A stretch of 64,000 nucleotides of DNA, from positions 1 to 64,000 of the forward strand of contig NZ_JAJFAV010000013.1 of NCBI RefSeq assembly GCF_020711235.1, in the 5' to 3' direction. This stretch comes from Hymenobacter sp. 15J16-1T3B. Its GTDB lineage: Bacteria; Bacteroidota; Bacteroidia; Cytophagales; Hymenobacteraceae. The notes beneath the pieces are model-generated. The model saw only the letters and a program-made list of their open reading frames with translations, was not told the DNA's origin and searched no databases. The position numbers were made by a program, and so were the translations under genes. Every line of letters begins with the position of its first letter. Within the stretch, counting starts at the first letter, position 1. Of this stretch, positions 9,101 through 17,074 are shown piece by piece.

Positions 9101-11855
9101 CAGCGCCTCGGTGGCCAACCCCACCTTCACCCAGACCTTGCCCACGGGTGCCGGGCAACAGGTAGTTACCTACACGCTAACGGCCACCACGCCCCAAGGC
9201 TGCTCGGCCACCGCGCAGGTTACGGTGACGCTGAACCCGGCAGCCGACGCCCAGGCGGGCAGCGATAAAACCATTTGCACGGGCACGACCACGCAGATTG
9301 GCGCCGCGCCCGCGACGGGCTACACGTATCAGTGGAGCCCGGCCACCGGCCTGAGCAGCGCCACCGTGGCCAACCCGACGGTGTCGCTGACCAACGCCAG
9401 CACTACGGCCCTGCTCACCCAGCGCTATATCCTGACCGTACGCAACAGCTTCCAATGCGAAGACCGAGACACGGTGGTGGTGACGGTGAACCCGACGGTG
9501 CTGGTAACGCCCGGCCCGGCCACCCGCTCCGCGTGCTCCGGCGAAACGATTACGCTGGGCGCCGCGCCGCTGGCGGGCTACAGCTACCAGTGGAGCCCGG
9601 CTACCGGCTTGAGCAGCGCCTCAGTGGCCAACCCCACCTTTACCCAAACGCTGCCGGCCGGCTCGGCCCCGCAAGCCCTTACGTACACGCTGACGGCAAC
9701 TTCGCCGCAGAACTGCTCGGCTACCGGCCAAGTCGTCATCACGCTGAACCCGGCAGTGAATGTGGATGCCGGCCCGGCTACCATGGCCATCTGCGCCGGC
9801 AAGTCGCTGCGCCTGGGCACGCCGACGGTGGCGGGCTACCAGTACCAGTGGACCCCGGCAACCAACCTGAGCAGCGCCGCGGTGGCGCAACCCCTGTTTA
9901 GCACGCCGCTCAACAGCGCCGCCCAAACGCTGCGCTACGTGCTGCGGGCCACCACGCCGCAGGGCTGCTCGCTCACCGACACCATCGTGGTGACGGTGAA
10001 CCCGCGCCCGGCCAACGACAGCATTCAGGGCTCGGCCTCGGTGTGCCCCACGGTACAAGGCGTGGCCTACAGCATCCGCAACCCGCGTAACTCGGCCTAT
10101 CAATGGATTGTCACCGGCGGTACCATTGCCAGCGGGCAGGGCACGCCGAACATTACCGTGAACTGGGGCACGGCCAGCAGCACCGCCCGCGTGCGGGCTT
10201 ACCAGCTCAACGCGGCGGGCTGCTCGTCCGACACGGTGAGCTTCCCGGTGCGCATCAACCAAGTGCTGCTGACCCAGAAGCCGGCCGGCCCGCTGCGCGT
10301 GTGCCAGGCCGACGGGCCCTACACCTACGCCACCCAGCTGACCGCCGGCTCGGTGTACGGCTGGCAGATCATCGGGGGCACGCAGGTTAGCACCAGCGGC
10401 GCCTCGGTGGTGGTGAACTGGACGCGCGCCGGCATCGGCAAGATTGTGGTGACGGAATCGAGCAACCCGGCCGGCGGCCGCTGCCTCGGCACCTCCGACA
10501 CGCTGTTTGTGACGGTGCTGCCCTCGCCGGCGCTGCCGCAGCTGACCGGGCCGGCGCGCATCTGCACCGGCACGGCGGCTACCTTCTCGGTACCGTCTAT
10601 CACCAACCCGCTCTACGAGTGGAAACTAAACGGAGTGGTGGTACCGGGCGCTGTCAACAGCATCATCACGCTGCCGACAACGCTGGCCCCCGGCACGTAT
10701 ACCCTTTCGGTCACGACCAGCACCAGCGCCGGCTGCAGCAGCCCCACCGCCACGCGCACCTTCACCGTCGACCCGCTGCCTGTAGCGCCGGCCGTAACCG
10801 GGCCGCGCTCGGTGTGCCCCGAAGGCCTGAACGGCGTGACCTACAGCATTGGCAACGCCAGCAGCACCAGCACCTACCAGTGGACGGTGGTGGGCGGCAC
10901 GGTGACCAGCGGCCAGGGCACCGGCACCGTGCAGGTGAACTTCGCCGCCACGGCTACCACCCGCAGCGTGGTGGTGACGGAAACCTCGCAGTTTGGCTGC
11001 GCCGGCCCGGCCACTACCCTCATCCTGCCGCTCGACAACGCCACGGTGGCGCTGAGCGCAGCCTCGGTGGACCAGGCGTCGGACCGCAAAATCACGCTGG
11101 CGCTGACCGTGGCCGACCGCGCCAACAACGCCGGGCAGGTGCGCATTCTGCGCCGCAACGCGGGCAGCACCGCCGCCTTTGCGCAGGTGGGCAGCGCGGC
11201 CAACTCAGCCACGAGCTTTGACGACACCAGCGTTGATGCTGACGCCACGGCCTACGAGTACCGCCTGGAGCTGCTCAACAGCTGCGGCACGGTGCTGAAC
11301 AGCTCGAACCACACCACGATGCGCCTAGAGGTAACGGGCACGCAAACCGGCTCGGGCCGCGCCGAGGACGCCGTTAGCCTGCGCTGGAATGCCTACCAGG
11401 GCTTCGCGGTGCAGCGCTACGAAGTGTACCGCCAGGCCGACGGCGGCGCCGCGACGCTGGTGCAAACGGTCACGCCGACCTCGGCCGCTGACTACACCGT
11501 CAGCTTTGCCACCAGCGCGGCCGGCTTCGACCAGCACTACCGCGTGAAAGCCGTGGGCGCCGCGCAGGCGTCGTTCTCGAACGAAGCGGGCCGGGCCTTC
11601 GCCAACGACCTGGAGTTCTACAACGTGATGACGCCCAACAACGACGGGCTGAACGACCAGCTCACCATCAAGAACGTGGCGCTGTACCCGGGCAACACCT
11701 TGGCCATTTACAACCGCTGGGGCAAGCAGGTGTACCAGACGCGCAATTACTTGAACACTTGGACCGGCGACGCCCAGCCCGCCGGCACCTACTACTTCCT
11801 CTTCACCGACGGCAGTGGCAAGGTGACCAAGGGGTGGTTTGAAATCCTGCGGTAA
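6165..11855 (+). CDS. Giant SprB/PKD-like repeat surface protein, T9SS type B
   Basis: The 1896-residue protein starts at the ATG at 6165 (MIKLFLRYG), followed by a strong signal peptide ending ARAS. The N-terminal 440 residues include SHLLGGEMTY, known from the start of many gliding-associated Bacteroidota surface proteins. Residues about 600-1280 hold eight tandem modules of about 83 residues; seven of them carry YQW(S/T)PAT(G/N)LSS. These resemble SprB/PKD-like repeats. Three or four more Ig-like modules (YQWTVVGGTVTSGQGTG and similar) follow, then an FN3-like stretch. The end, FYNVMTPNNDGLNDQLTIKN to GWFEILR, is the gliding-motility-associated (CHU_C, type B) sorting domain. The likely role is as an adhesin or gliding-related surface filament; no enzyme domain was seen. 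Confidence 0.88.
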   Translation: MIKLFLRYGLLLLLLAGLAAPQARASHLLGGEMTYSYLGALGSGSTPFRYRVTVLIYVNAATGGSTPSSVPDGRPTITVNFYNKSQNGALIRTLTMNRLSNPLIVPPGCTSAGTPVPVRLCRYEATVDLPVSFDGYYATYTDGTRNRGITNLANPSDSQQQTIYMEMAPPLLPNTSPTFSDTAVVVICQGDTSLFLNNAVDPDGDRLVYSLVTPYDRLANVNQFTPPPIAVQYAPGYGPTTPFGTAAGNFATLNASTGLATYAVTQLGNFVVSVEVKEFRTINGQQVQVGSTRREVQLVVRTCPPNNSPQFTPNTVAQHLFTVEEGQTLNFTVGTTDADGNTITLRANSVLLDGAGGYNTTFGGQAGMVLPGALTGSATVVGSGGSASASFRFTPRCGDARANPYDVAITATDQVNCNSKTIADVFQIQVTRTPAPTALNGDSVICDATQVRTYTATGPAPAGGYTWRVQGGAIQGSASGSAIQVRWNGTGQGRVTVRNLSAFGCQSDSVSRTINIRPASNLAVTASQPSICVGQSVTLTATNGTTYTWTGGTGTLPSGATITVSPTQTTTYTVTSGDGVCTASRTVTVTVNPLPQANVGASPTPSLCSGESISLGAAAVTGLTYQWSPATGLSSATVANPTVTLTNSTGAPVTQTYTLTVTSTSTGCSSTATVTVTVKPGATASAGPNRTFCSGESAQLGAAAVTGLTYQWSPATGLSSASVANPTVTLTNTTGAPVTQVYTVTASTSLGCQATSQVTVTVNPAIVAQPGANVAICSGASAQLGAAAVTGLTYQWSPATGLSSATAANPTVTLTNTTGAPVTQTYTLTTTSSSTTCFGTATVTVTVNPRPQVAQNTALTVCSGQTATLTGATAAPGVTYAWTSATLGDLDNPASASPTATVTNPTNAPIVRTYTLTATNPAAVGGCTNTTVFTLTVNPAVVVNAGGNVTVCSGDTPPQLGAAPLAGYTYQWSPATGLSSASVANPTFTQTLPTGAGQQVVTYTLTATTPQGCSATAQVTVTLNPAADAQAGSDKTICTGTTTQIGAAPATGYTYQWSPATGLSSATVANPTVSLTNASTTALLTQRYILTVRNSFQCEDRDTVVVTVNPTVLVTPGPATRSACSGETITLGAAPLAGYSYQWSPATGLSSASVANPTFTQTLPAGSAPQALTYTLTATSPQNCSATGQVVITLNPAVNVDAGPATMAICAGKSLRLGTPTVAGYQYQWTPATNLSSAAVAQPLFSTPLNSAAQTLRYVLRATTPQGCSLTDTIVVTVNPRPANDSIQGSASVCPTVQGVAYSIRNPRNSAYQWIVTGGTIASGQGTPNITVNWGTASSTARVRAYQLNAAGCSSDTVSFPVRINQVLLTQKPAGPLRVCQADGPYTYATQLTAGSVYGWQIIGGTQVSTSGASVVVNWTRAGIGKIVVTESSNPAGGRCLGTSDTLFVTVLPSPALPQLTGPARICTGTAATFSVPSITNPLYEWKLNGVVVPGAVNSIITLPTTLAPGTYTLSVTTSTSAGCSSPTATRTFTVDPLPVAPAVTGPRSVCPEGLNGVTYSIGNASSTSTYQWTVVGGTVTSGQGTGTVQVNFAATATTRSVVVTETSQFGCAGPATTLILPLDNATVALSAASVDQASDRKITLALTVADRANNAGQVRILRRNAGSTAAFAQVGSAANSATSFDDTSVDADATAYEYRLELLNSCGTVLNSSNHTTMRLEVTGTQTGSGRAEDAVSLRWNAYQGFAVQRYEVYRQADGGAATLVQTVTPTSAADYTVSFATSAAGFDQHYRVKAVGAAQASFSNEAGRAFANDLEFYNVMTPNNDGLNDQLTIKNVALYPGNTLAIYNRWGKQVYQTRNYLNTWTGDAQPAGTYYFLFTDGSGKVTKGWFEILR
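7963..10008 (+). repeat. Eight tandem Ig/SprB-like coding repeats
   Basis: Eight modules of roughly 250 bp encode CSGE(S/T)..LGAA, YQWSPATGLSS and a VTVTVNP end. Copies 1-3 and 5-7 are very close at DNA level around the YQWSPATGLSS part; copies 4 and 8 are more diverged. Such arrays change in copy number by recombination. Confidence 0.85.
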
Positions 11856-11874
11856 CAGCCGCGGAGGATCAGGT

Positions 11875-11913
11875 CACAACGGCCGCCCGGAACATCTCCG
11901 GGCGGCCGTTGTG
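11875..11913 (+). terminator. Long hairpin after the SprB-like gene
   Basis: A perfect 17-bp stem, CACAACGGCCGCCCGGA with its complement and a 5-base loop, lies 20 bases after the stop. It lacks a U tract, but its position fits a terminator or mRNA 3' stabiliser. Confidence 0.6.
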
Positions 11914-11994
11914 CTATACGCCCGGGCCGGCGGTGGGCGTTGGTATGGAATCCGGCCCGTCCCGGCATCTATCCGACACAAACCCTTTCGTGTT

Positions 11995-12717
11995 ATGCCG
12001 ACGCTCGTTTCCTTATCCCCGCTACTGGCCCTGCTTGGGCTGAGTTTATCCGTCTTGACACCGTCGACTCAACCGGCTGCCCCTGCGCCGCAGCCGGCCC
12101 AGGGCCCGGGCCACCCCACGGCGGCCGGGACTCCGCCGCCCGGCGCGCTCAACCTCACGTACATGCGCCGCGCTTCGTACACGGTGGCTTCGTCGTCGCG
12201 CCTGCGCCAATTCGCCAACCTCGGCGGCTGGGCTGATTCCGGCAACCGGCCCCGCCTAGTGGGCGCGGCCGAGGCTGGCCCCCGTACGTTGCGGGTAACG
12301 GTGGACGCGGCGGCCAGCACCAGCGGCGGCCCGGCCAGCCACCGCCTGCGCATCATCAACGGCTCGACCGATACGGTGCTGTTCGGGGCGCAGGACAGCC
12401 AATTGTCACTGAACCTGCAGGCCCTGGACCGCCAAGGCCAGTGGCAGGACATCGAGTACGTGCCCCGCAGCTGGTGCGGCAACAGCTACCACACCGTGTT
12501 CCTGGCGCCCGACCAGTACTGGCAGCTGACGGCCCCGGTCTACACGGGCGAGTTTGCCACCAAGCTGCGGGCCAAACTCCTGCGCCAGGATCCGCAAAAC
12601 CCAGGTAACACGCTGGCCGTGTACAGCAACGAGTTCGAGGGCCGCGTGAACCCGGGGCAGTTTGGCCGCAAGGAAGGCCACGCGCCGCAGGACATCATGG
12701 ACCCGTACAACGAGTAA
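11995..12717 (+). CDS. Hypothetical exported protein
   Basis: The 240-residue protein starts at the ATG at 11995 (MPTLVSLSPLLALLGLSLSV). The hydrophobic N-terminus is followed by a Pro/Ala-rich linker (about residues 23-50). The body is likely a beta-rich domain: HRLRIINGSTDTVLFGAQDS, then WQDIEYVPRSWCGNSYHTVF and LAPDQYWQLTAPVYTGEFAT. It resembles periplasmic or surface proteins with a cupredoxin-like or Ig fold, but I do not recognise a named family. It has no T9SS end domain and no lipobox. It is followed by a terminator, so it is monocistronic. Confidence 0.75.
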   Translation: MPTLVSLSPLLALLGLSLSVLTPSTQPAAPAPQPAQGPGHPTAAGTPPPGALNLTYMRRASYTVASSSRLRQFANLGGWADSGNRPRLVGAAEAGPRTLRVTVDAAASTSGGPASHRLRIINGSTDTVLFGAQDSQLSLNLQALDRQGQWQDIEYVPRSWCGNSYHTVFLAPDQYWQLTAPVYTGEFATKLRAKLLRQDPQNPGNTLAVYSNEFEGRVNPGQFGRKEGHAPQDIMDPYNE

Positions 12718-12730
12718 GGCCCGTTGGCTC

Positions 12731-12775
12731 CGCCGCCCGCGTCCCGCTTTTGCAATGGGCGCGGGCGGCGTTTTT
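12731..12775 (+). terminator. Terminator after the exported protein gene
   Basis: An 11-bp stem CGCCGCCCGCG/CGCGGGCGGCG is followed by TTTTTCGG. Confidence 0.8.
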
Positions 12776-12863
12776 CGGCTTACCAGGAGTCCACATGCCT
12801 TATCCTCCCCCGCGCCGACCACGAAATCCGACGACGGCGAAAAATCTGCACGCATCCGCGGGT

Positions 12864-12871
12864 TATCTTTG
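12864..12871 (+). promoter_or_regulatory. -7 promoter element of rlmD
   Basis: TATCTTTG matches TAnnTTTG. It lies 16 bases before the ATG at 12888, leaving a very short leader. The alternative GTG at 12876 would sit at or before the expected transcription start. Confidence 0.55.
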
Positions 12872-12887
12872 CCCCGTGAATCAGTTG

Positions 12888-14300
12888 ATGCCCAATCCGA
12901 AGAAAATCCCGGCGGAGGACCTCCGCAACGTGGAAATCCAAGACATGGTGGCCGAAGGCAAGTGCCTGGTGCGCCACAACAACCTGGTCATTTTCGTCTC
13001 GGGCGTGGCGCCCGGCGACGTGGTGGACCTGCGCGTGACCAAATCCAAGAAGACCTACCTCGAAGCCGAGCCCGTCTTTTTCCATAAGTACAGCGAGCTG
13101 CGCGTGCAGCCCTTCTGCCAGCACTTCGGCGTGTGCGGGGGCTGCAAGTGGCAGCACCTGGCCTACGAAACCCAGCTCATGTACAAGCAGCAGCAGGTCA
13201 ACGACACGCTGCAGCGCATCGGCAAGGTGGAGCTGCCCGAAATCCAGCCCATCATGGGCTCGAAGGAGACGACCTACTACCGCAACAAGCTGGAGTACAC
13301 CTTCAGCTACCAGGGCTGGCTGACCTCGGAGCAGATCAAGGACGAAACCAAGCAGTACGACCGCCGCGTGCTCGGCTACCACCTGCCCGGCCGTTTCGAC
13401 AAGATTATCGACATCGAGCACTGCTGGCTGCAGCCCGATCCGTCGAACCAGATCCGCCTGGCCTTCCGCGACTACGCCCGCGAAAACCAGCTGCGCTTCG
13501 GCAACCTGATGAAGCACACCGGGCTGCTGCGCACGCTCACCATTCGCACCGCCAAGAGCACCGGCGAAGTGATGGTAGTGGCCCAGTTCTACCGCCAGCA
13601 CCAGATGATTCCAGTGATTCTGGACTACCTGCTGGAGCAGTTCCCCGAGGTGGCGTCGATGAACTACGTGCTCAACGACAAGGGCAACGACTCGCTCGAA
13701 GGCCTGGAAGTGGTGTGCTACCACGGCCTGCCCTACATCCACGAGGAGATGGAAGGCCTGCGCTTCCGCGTGGGGCCGAAGTCCTTCTACCAGACCAACT
13801 CCGAGCAGGCCTACGAGCTGTACAAAGTAGCCCGCGAGTTTGCCGGCCTCACCGGCCAGGAGCTGGTGTACGACCTCTACACCGGCGCCGGCACCATTGC
13901 CAACTTCGTGGCCAAGCAGGCCCGCGAGGTTATCGGCGTGGAGTACGTGGAGCAGGCCATCGAGGACGCCAAGCTGAACTCCGAGCTCAACGGCGTGCTG
14001 AACACCAAATTTTACGCCGGCGACATGAAGGACGTGCTCACCAAGGACTTCACCGATGAGCACGGCCGCCCCGACGTCATCATCACCGACCCGCCCCGCG
14101 CCGGCATGCACGTCGACGTGGTCAACCGCCTAATCGAGCTGCGTGCCCCCCGCGTGGTGTACGTGAGCTGCAACCCCGCCACCCAGGCCCGCGACCTGGA
14201 GCTGCTGGCCGACACCTACCGCGTGACGCGCGTGCAGCCGGTGGACATGTTCCCGCACACCCACCACGTGGAGAACGTGGTGCTGCTGGAGCTGAAGTAA
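12888..14300 (+). CDS. rlmD: 23S rRNA (uracil-5-)-methyltransferase, RlmD/RumA family
   Basis: The 470-residue enzyme transfers a methyl group from S-adenosylmethionine to C5 of a uridine in RNA (U1939 of 23S rRNA in the E. coli RlmD prototype). A TRAM-type beta barrel lies at the N-terminus (NNLVIFVSGVAPGDVVDLRV). Iron-sulfur ligands are Cys77-x5-Cys83-x2-Cys86 plus Cys179. The methyltransferase part has DLYTGAGTIANF (SAM binding), ITDPPRAGMH, and the catalytic nucleophile Cys428 in VYVSCNPATQARDL. The ATG at 12888 is chosen because the -7 element ends at 12871. TrmA-family members with other uridine targets exist, so the exact position is inferred. Confidence 0.9.
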   Translation: MPNPKKIPAEDLRNVEIQDMVAEGKCLVRHNNLVIFVSGVAPGDVVDLRVTKSKKTYLEAEPVFFHKYSELRVQPFCQHFGVCGGCKWQHLAYETQLMYKQQQVNDTLQRIGKVELPEIQPIMGSKETTYYRNKLEYTFSYQGWLTSEQIKDETKQYDRRVLGYHLPGRFDKIIDIEHCWLQPDPSNQIRLAFRDYARENQLRFGNLMKHTGLLRTLTIRTAKSTGEVMVVAQFYRQHQMIPVILDYLLEQFPEVASMNYVLNDKGNDSLEGLEVVCYHGLPYIHEEMEGLRFRVGPKSFYQTNSEQAYELYKVAREFAGLTGQELVYDLYTGAGTIANFVAKQAREVIGVEYVEQAIEDAKLNSELNGVLNTKFYAGDMKDVLTKDFTDEHGRPDVIITDPPRAGMHVDVVNRLIELRAPRVVYVSCNPATQARDLELLADTYRVTRVQPVDMFPHTHHVENVVLLELK

Positions 14301-14309
14301 CGTCCTGTC

Positions 14310-14804
14310 ATGCGGCTAGCGTTTCTGCTTCTCCTGCTTGCAGCTGCGCGTCCCAGCGTTGCTCAAAACAGCCTGAAGGCAACGCTGCTGAATGACTTTG
14401 CCACCAGTAGGAAGGGTCCCTATTCAGTACATTCAGAGTGGTGGGTAAAGGATTCGGCTAATATCAGCACCAGAAACACCATTGTTTTCCACAACAAACC
14501 AAACTTCTATTTGGAGGAAACGGGAGCTTGTTCTTTCCTGACCTGGTCTTTCACATCAGGCAATACGATTAGCCAGTCCTCCTACTTTCCCTGCGTAGGT
14601 CATGGATATTTCACCTTGGCTATGAATGGCAGCGGCACATACAGATTCAAACTCAAGGAAGCTGCCGGCTGTGCTTACCTGAAACTTATTGACCATAAGT
14701 CTCAGGTAAGCTGGTTTGAAGTTTCACGGTCATGGGAATACGATTCCTATAACACGGCTTACCCTGTAATGACTTTGGTGCGTTTGAAAAACAAGCCCAT
14801 TTAA
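14310..14804 (+). CDS. Hypothetical secreted protein
   Basis: The 164-residue protein has a clear signal peptide (LAFLLLLLAAARPSVAQ). The mature part, beginning NSLKATLLNDF, is rich in aromatic and polar residues (SEWWVKDSANISTRNTIVF, SWEYDSYNTAYPVM) and has three Cys. No family is recognised. It starts 9 bases after the rlmD stop, so it may be co-transcribed. Its codons are clearly less GC-rich than its neighbours', which suggests recent arrival or weak constraint. Confidence 0.65.
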   Translation: MRLAFLLLLLAAARPSVAQNSLKATLLNDFATSRKGPYSVHSEWWVKDSANISTRNTIVFHNKPNFYLEETGACSFLTWSFTSGNTISQSSYFPCVGHGYFTLAMNGSGTYRFKLKEAAGCAYLKLIDHKSQVSWFEVSRSWEYDSYNTAYPVMTLVRLKNKPI

Positions 14805-14812
14805 CACCCCAT

Positions 14813-15184
14813 ATGGACTACGCCAACGACCCCGAGCTAAGCGGCAAGTACCTCGGCACCATCACCAAGGACTTCGCCATCGTTTCGGATACCCTGAAGG
14901 AAGCCTCCTACCAGATCCGCCGCAACGACATCAAGTACCCCATTTTCATCTTCTCGCGCGTGCCGGTGCCCTTCGGCTCTCTGCTCCTCTCCCCCGACGA
15001 GGTAGCCACCGAGTGGTACGTGCTAGCCTCCTACCTCGACATCTTCGTGCAGCAGGGTCTGGTGGCCGAGGACAGCGAAGCCGCGTTCCAGGCCGCTTAC
15101 AAAGACCCCGACGAGTTCTGCTGCCTGTTCGTGGTCGACGGTGAGTTTACGAAGTTCGTCTTCGTGCCCTACCCCGAGGACTAA
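14813..15184 (+). CDS. Conserved-looking hypothetical cytosolic protein
   Basis: The 123-residue acidic protein has no signal peptide or membrane segment and begins MDYANDPELSGKYLGTITKD. Features are YQIRRNDIKYPIFIFSRVPV, VATEWYVLASYLDIFVQQGL and an end FVVDGEFTKFVFVPYPED. Its codon use is typical of the genome, unlike the preceding gene's. It looks like a small alpha/beta protein common in this group, with no function I can name. The start lies 8 bases after the previous stop, and a terminator follows. Confidence 0.75.
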   Translation: MDYANDPELSGKYLGTITKDFAIVSDTLKEASYQIRRNDIKYPIFIFSRVPVPFGSLLLSPDEVATEWYVLASYLDIFVQQGLVAEDSEAAFQAAYKDPDEFCCLFVVDGEFTKFVFVPYPED

Positions 15185-15204
15185 TCTTCGACCCAACCCA
15201 TAGC

Positions 15205-15244
15205 AAAAACGCCCGCAGTTCCAGCCGCGGGCGTTTTTGTTTTC
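15205..15244. terminator. Bidirectional terminator
   Basis: AAAAACGCCCGC and GCGGGCGTTTTTG form a stem with A and T tracts on both sides. It lies between the convergent hypothetical gene and thiL. Confidence 0.85.
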
Positions 15245-15270
15245 CGAAGAAGCAGGCCAGGCTTACTGGC

Positions 15271-16308
15271 CTACTGGCCGAAGTGCGACCAGCCCTGCGC
15301 CCGCAGCGGCACGGCGTTGCCGCCTTTCGTCGCCAGGATGGCGCCCTCCGACGCCTCCGTGATTTTGCCGATAATGGTCACGTCAGGGTGGTTTTTGAGC
15401 TTGTCGAAGTCCGAGAGCGGGACGGTGAAGAGCAGTTCGTAGTCTTCGCCGCCGTTGAGCATGCACATCACCGGGTCGAGGCGGAACTCGTCGGCCACGT
15501 CGTACACCTGCTGATCGGCGGGGAGGCGGTCGGAGAAAATGGTGGCGCCCACGCCCGAGGCGGCGCAGAGGTGCATGATTTCCGAGGCCAGCCCGTCCGA
15601 GACGTCAATCATGCTGGTGGGCGTCACGCCCAGGTCGCGGAGCATGTGCACCACGTCCATGCGGGCTTCGGGGCGCAGCTGGCGCTGCACCACGTAGTCG
15701 TAGGCTTCCAGGTTGGGCTGGGTTTCGGGGTCGGCCAGATAGGCCTGCTTTTCGCGCTCCAGGATTTGCAGGCCCAGGTAGGCCGCGCCCAGGTCGCCGG
15801 TGACGCACAACAGGTCGTTGACGCGCGCGCCGGAGCGCCGCGCCGCCTGCCCGCGGGCCACCGTGCCCAAGGCCGTGACCGAAATAATCAGCCCCGCGCG
15901 CGAGGCCGTGGTGTCGCCGCCCACCACGTCGACGCGGTAGGCTTCCGAGGCCAGGCGCACGCCTTCGTAGAATTCCTGCACGGCTTCCACCGAAAAGCGG
16001 CTCGGCAAGGCCAAGCTCACGGTAATCTGCGTGGGCAGCGCGTTCATGGCCGCAATGTCGGAGACGTTGACGGCCACGGCCTTGTAGCCCAGGTGCTTGA
16101 GCGGGCAGAAGGCAAGGTCGAAGTGCACGCCTTCCACCAGCAGGTCGGTGCTGACGACCACCTCGTGCTCGGCCGGCGGCGCCAGGATGGCGGCGTCGTC
16201 GCCGATGCCGAGCACGGTGCTGGGCTGGTGCAGGGTGATGGAGTCTTGAATAAGGCGAATCAGGCCGATTTCGCCGACTTGATTGAGCGGGGTTACTTGT
16301 TCTGACAT
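15271..16308 (-). CDS. thiL: Thiamine-monophosphate kinase
   Basis: The 345-residue enzyme phosphorylates thiamine monophosphate to thiamine diphosphate with ATP, the last step of thiamine cofactor synthesis, in the cytosol. The AIRS/PurM-type fold shows GIGDDAAIL (residues about 41-49), STDLLVEGVHFDL, AVNVSDIAAMNA, VVGGDTTAS, and IDVSDGLASEIMHL in the C-terminal domain, with GGEDYELLF near residue 285. The length is normal for ThiL. The ATG at 16308 is preferred over a GTG at 16320. A -7 element TACCTTTG lies 28 bases upstream. No other thiamine genes are nearby. Confidence 0.95.
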   Translation of the reverse strand: MSEQVTPLNQVGEIGLIRLIQDSITLHQPSTVLGIGDDAAILAPPAEHEVVVSTDLLVEGVHFDLAFCPLKHLGYKAVAVNVSDIAAMNALPTQITVSLALPSRFSVEAVQEFYEGVRLASEAYRVDVVGGDTTASRAGLIISVTALGTVARGQAARRSGARVNDLLCVTGDLGAAYLGLQILEREKQAYLADPETQPNLEAYDYVVQRQLRPEARMDVVHMLRDLGVTPTSMIDVSDGLASEIMHLCAASGVGATIFSDRLPADQQVYDVADEFRLDPVMCMLNGGEDYELLFTVPLSDFDKLKNHPDVTIIGKITEASEGAILATKGGNAVPLRAQGWSHFGQ

Positions 16309-16336
16309 GGCTTTCTGCACTACGGTGCGGGGGCGG

Positions 16337-16344
16337 CAAAGGTA
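16337..16344 (-). promoter_or_regulatory. -7 promoter element of thiL
   Basis: TACCTTTG on the minus strand fits TAnnTTTG, 28 bases upstream of the thiL ATG. No thiamine riboswitch fits in the short leader. Confidence 0.6.
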
Positions 16345-16366
16345 ACGCGCCGCCCGCCCGAATCAG

Positions 16367-17002
16367 CTATTGGCCCAGGTCCTGCTCGATGCCGCTGGGA
16401 TAAATCGTGTTGATTTTCGTGGAATCCCCCGCGTCCGTCAGCTCCAGGATCAGGCTGCCAGTGCCGGGCAGCTTCACCCGCGCCTGCCACTGCGGACCCG
16501 CGCCCGGCACGATGTCGATCCGCCCCCGCTGCAATGCCGTAGCCACCACCACGGCCGGGCGCGGCGTGTAGAGAATCCAGCCGTACTCGAAGCCCACGGG
16601 TGGCCCGTAAGCCTGCCGGGTGCGCCGAAAATCCGCGTCGCGGCGCCCAAACTGCTGACGCTGGTCGTCGATAAACTCGGGGCTAAACCAGCCCGCCTGC
16701 CGCAGGTACTGCAAGTAGGCAGTGGCCCGCGCGGCGTCGACTTGGTAATGCGCCGTGTCGCCCTGGCCGGCTTTGCGGACCGTGGCCGTCAGCAACTGGT
16801 CGAGCCGGGGCTGGGCCTGTTGGTACCACCGCAGAAACCGCCGCACCGTTTCCGTCCGCTGGCGTTGCTGGGCCGGATTGGCGGCCACGGCCGGCGGCGC
16901 CGGGGCCTCTTCCACCGGCGCTTCACCGCTGGGTTGCCCGGGGCCGCAGCTTGTGAGGGCGAAAAAAGCCAGTAGCTGCCCCAAACGTTTGCGAAAAACC
17001 AT
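16367..17002 (-). CDS. Putative lipoprotein
   Basis: The 211-residue protein starts at the ATG at 17002. The N-terminus is a lipoprotein signal (LLAFFALTSC), so lipidation at that Cys is expected. After a Pro/Ala/Glu linker, the globular part begins RRFLRWYQQAQPRLDQLL and includes YLRQAGWFSPEFIDDQRQQF. A beta-rich end follows (FEYGWILYTPRPAVVVATAL, ARVKLPGTGSLILELTDAGD). The layout, with an aromatic FLRWY helix followed by a beta half, is reminiscent of DUF3828-like periplasmic proteins, but I am not sure of the match. It is divergent from the tetR gene and may share the intergenic control region. Confidence 0.7.
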   Translation of the reverse strand: MVFRKRLGQLLAFFALTSCGPGQPSGEAPVEEAPAPPAVAANPAQQRQRTETVRRFLRWYQQAQPRLDQLLTATVRKAGQGDTAHYQVDAARATAYLQYLRQAGWFSPEFIDDQRQQFGRRDADFRRTRQAYGPPVGFEYGWILYTPRPAVVVATALQRGRIDIVPGAGPQWQARVKLPGTGSLILELTDAGDSTKINTIYPSGIEQDLGQ

Positions 17003-17074
17003 ATGAGAATGAAAAAGATAGTCGTATTATGCTTCAGCAAACTTCTAGAGTCCATGGAAAATCCACAACTTTAA

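Noticed and set aside
7086-9158. Minus-strand open frame of 690 codons
   Set aside because: Shadow of the SprB-like repeat gene; repetitive Gly/Arg/Ala content follows from the coding repeats.
16309-16366. Thiamine riboswitch before thiL
   Set aside because: The space between the -7 element and the start is too short for a TPP aptamer and shows no conserved core.
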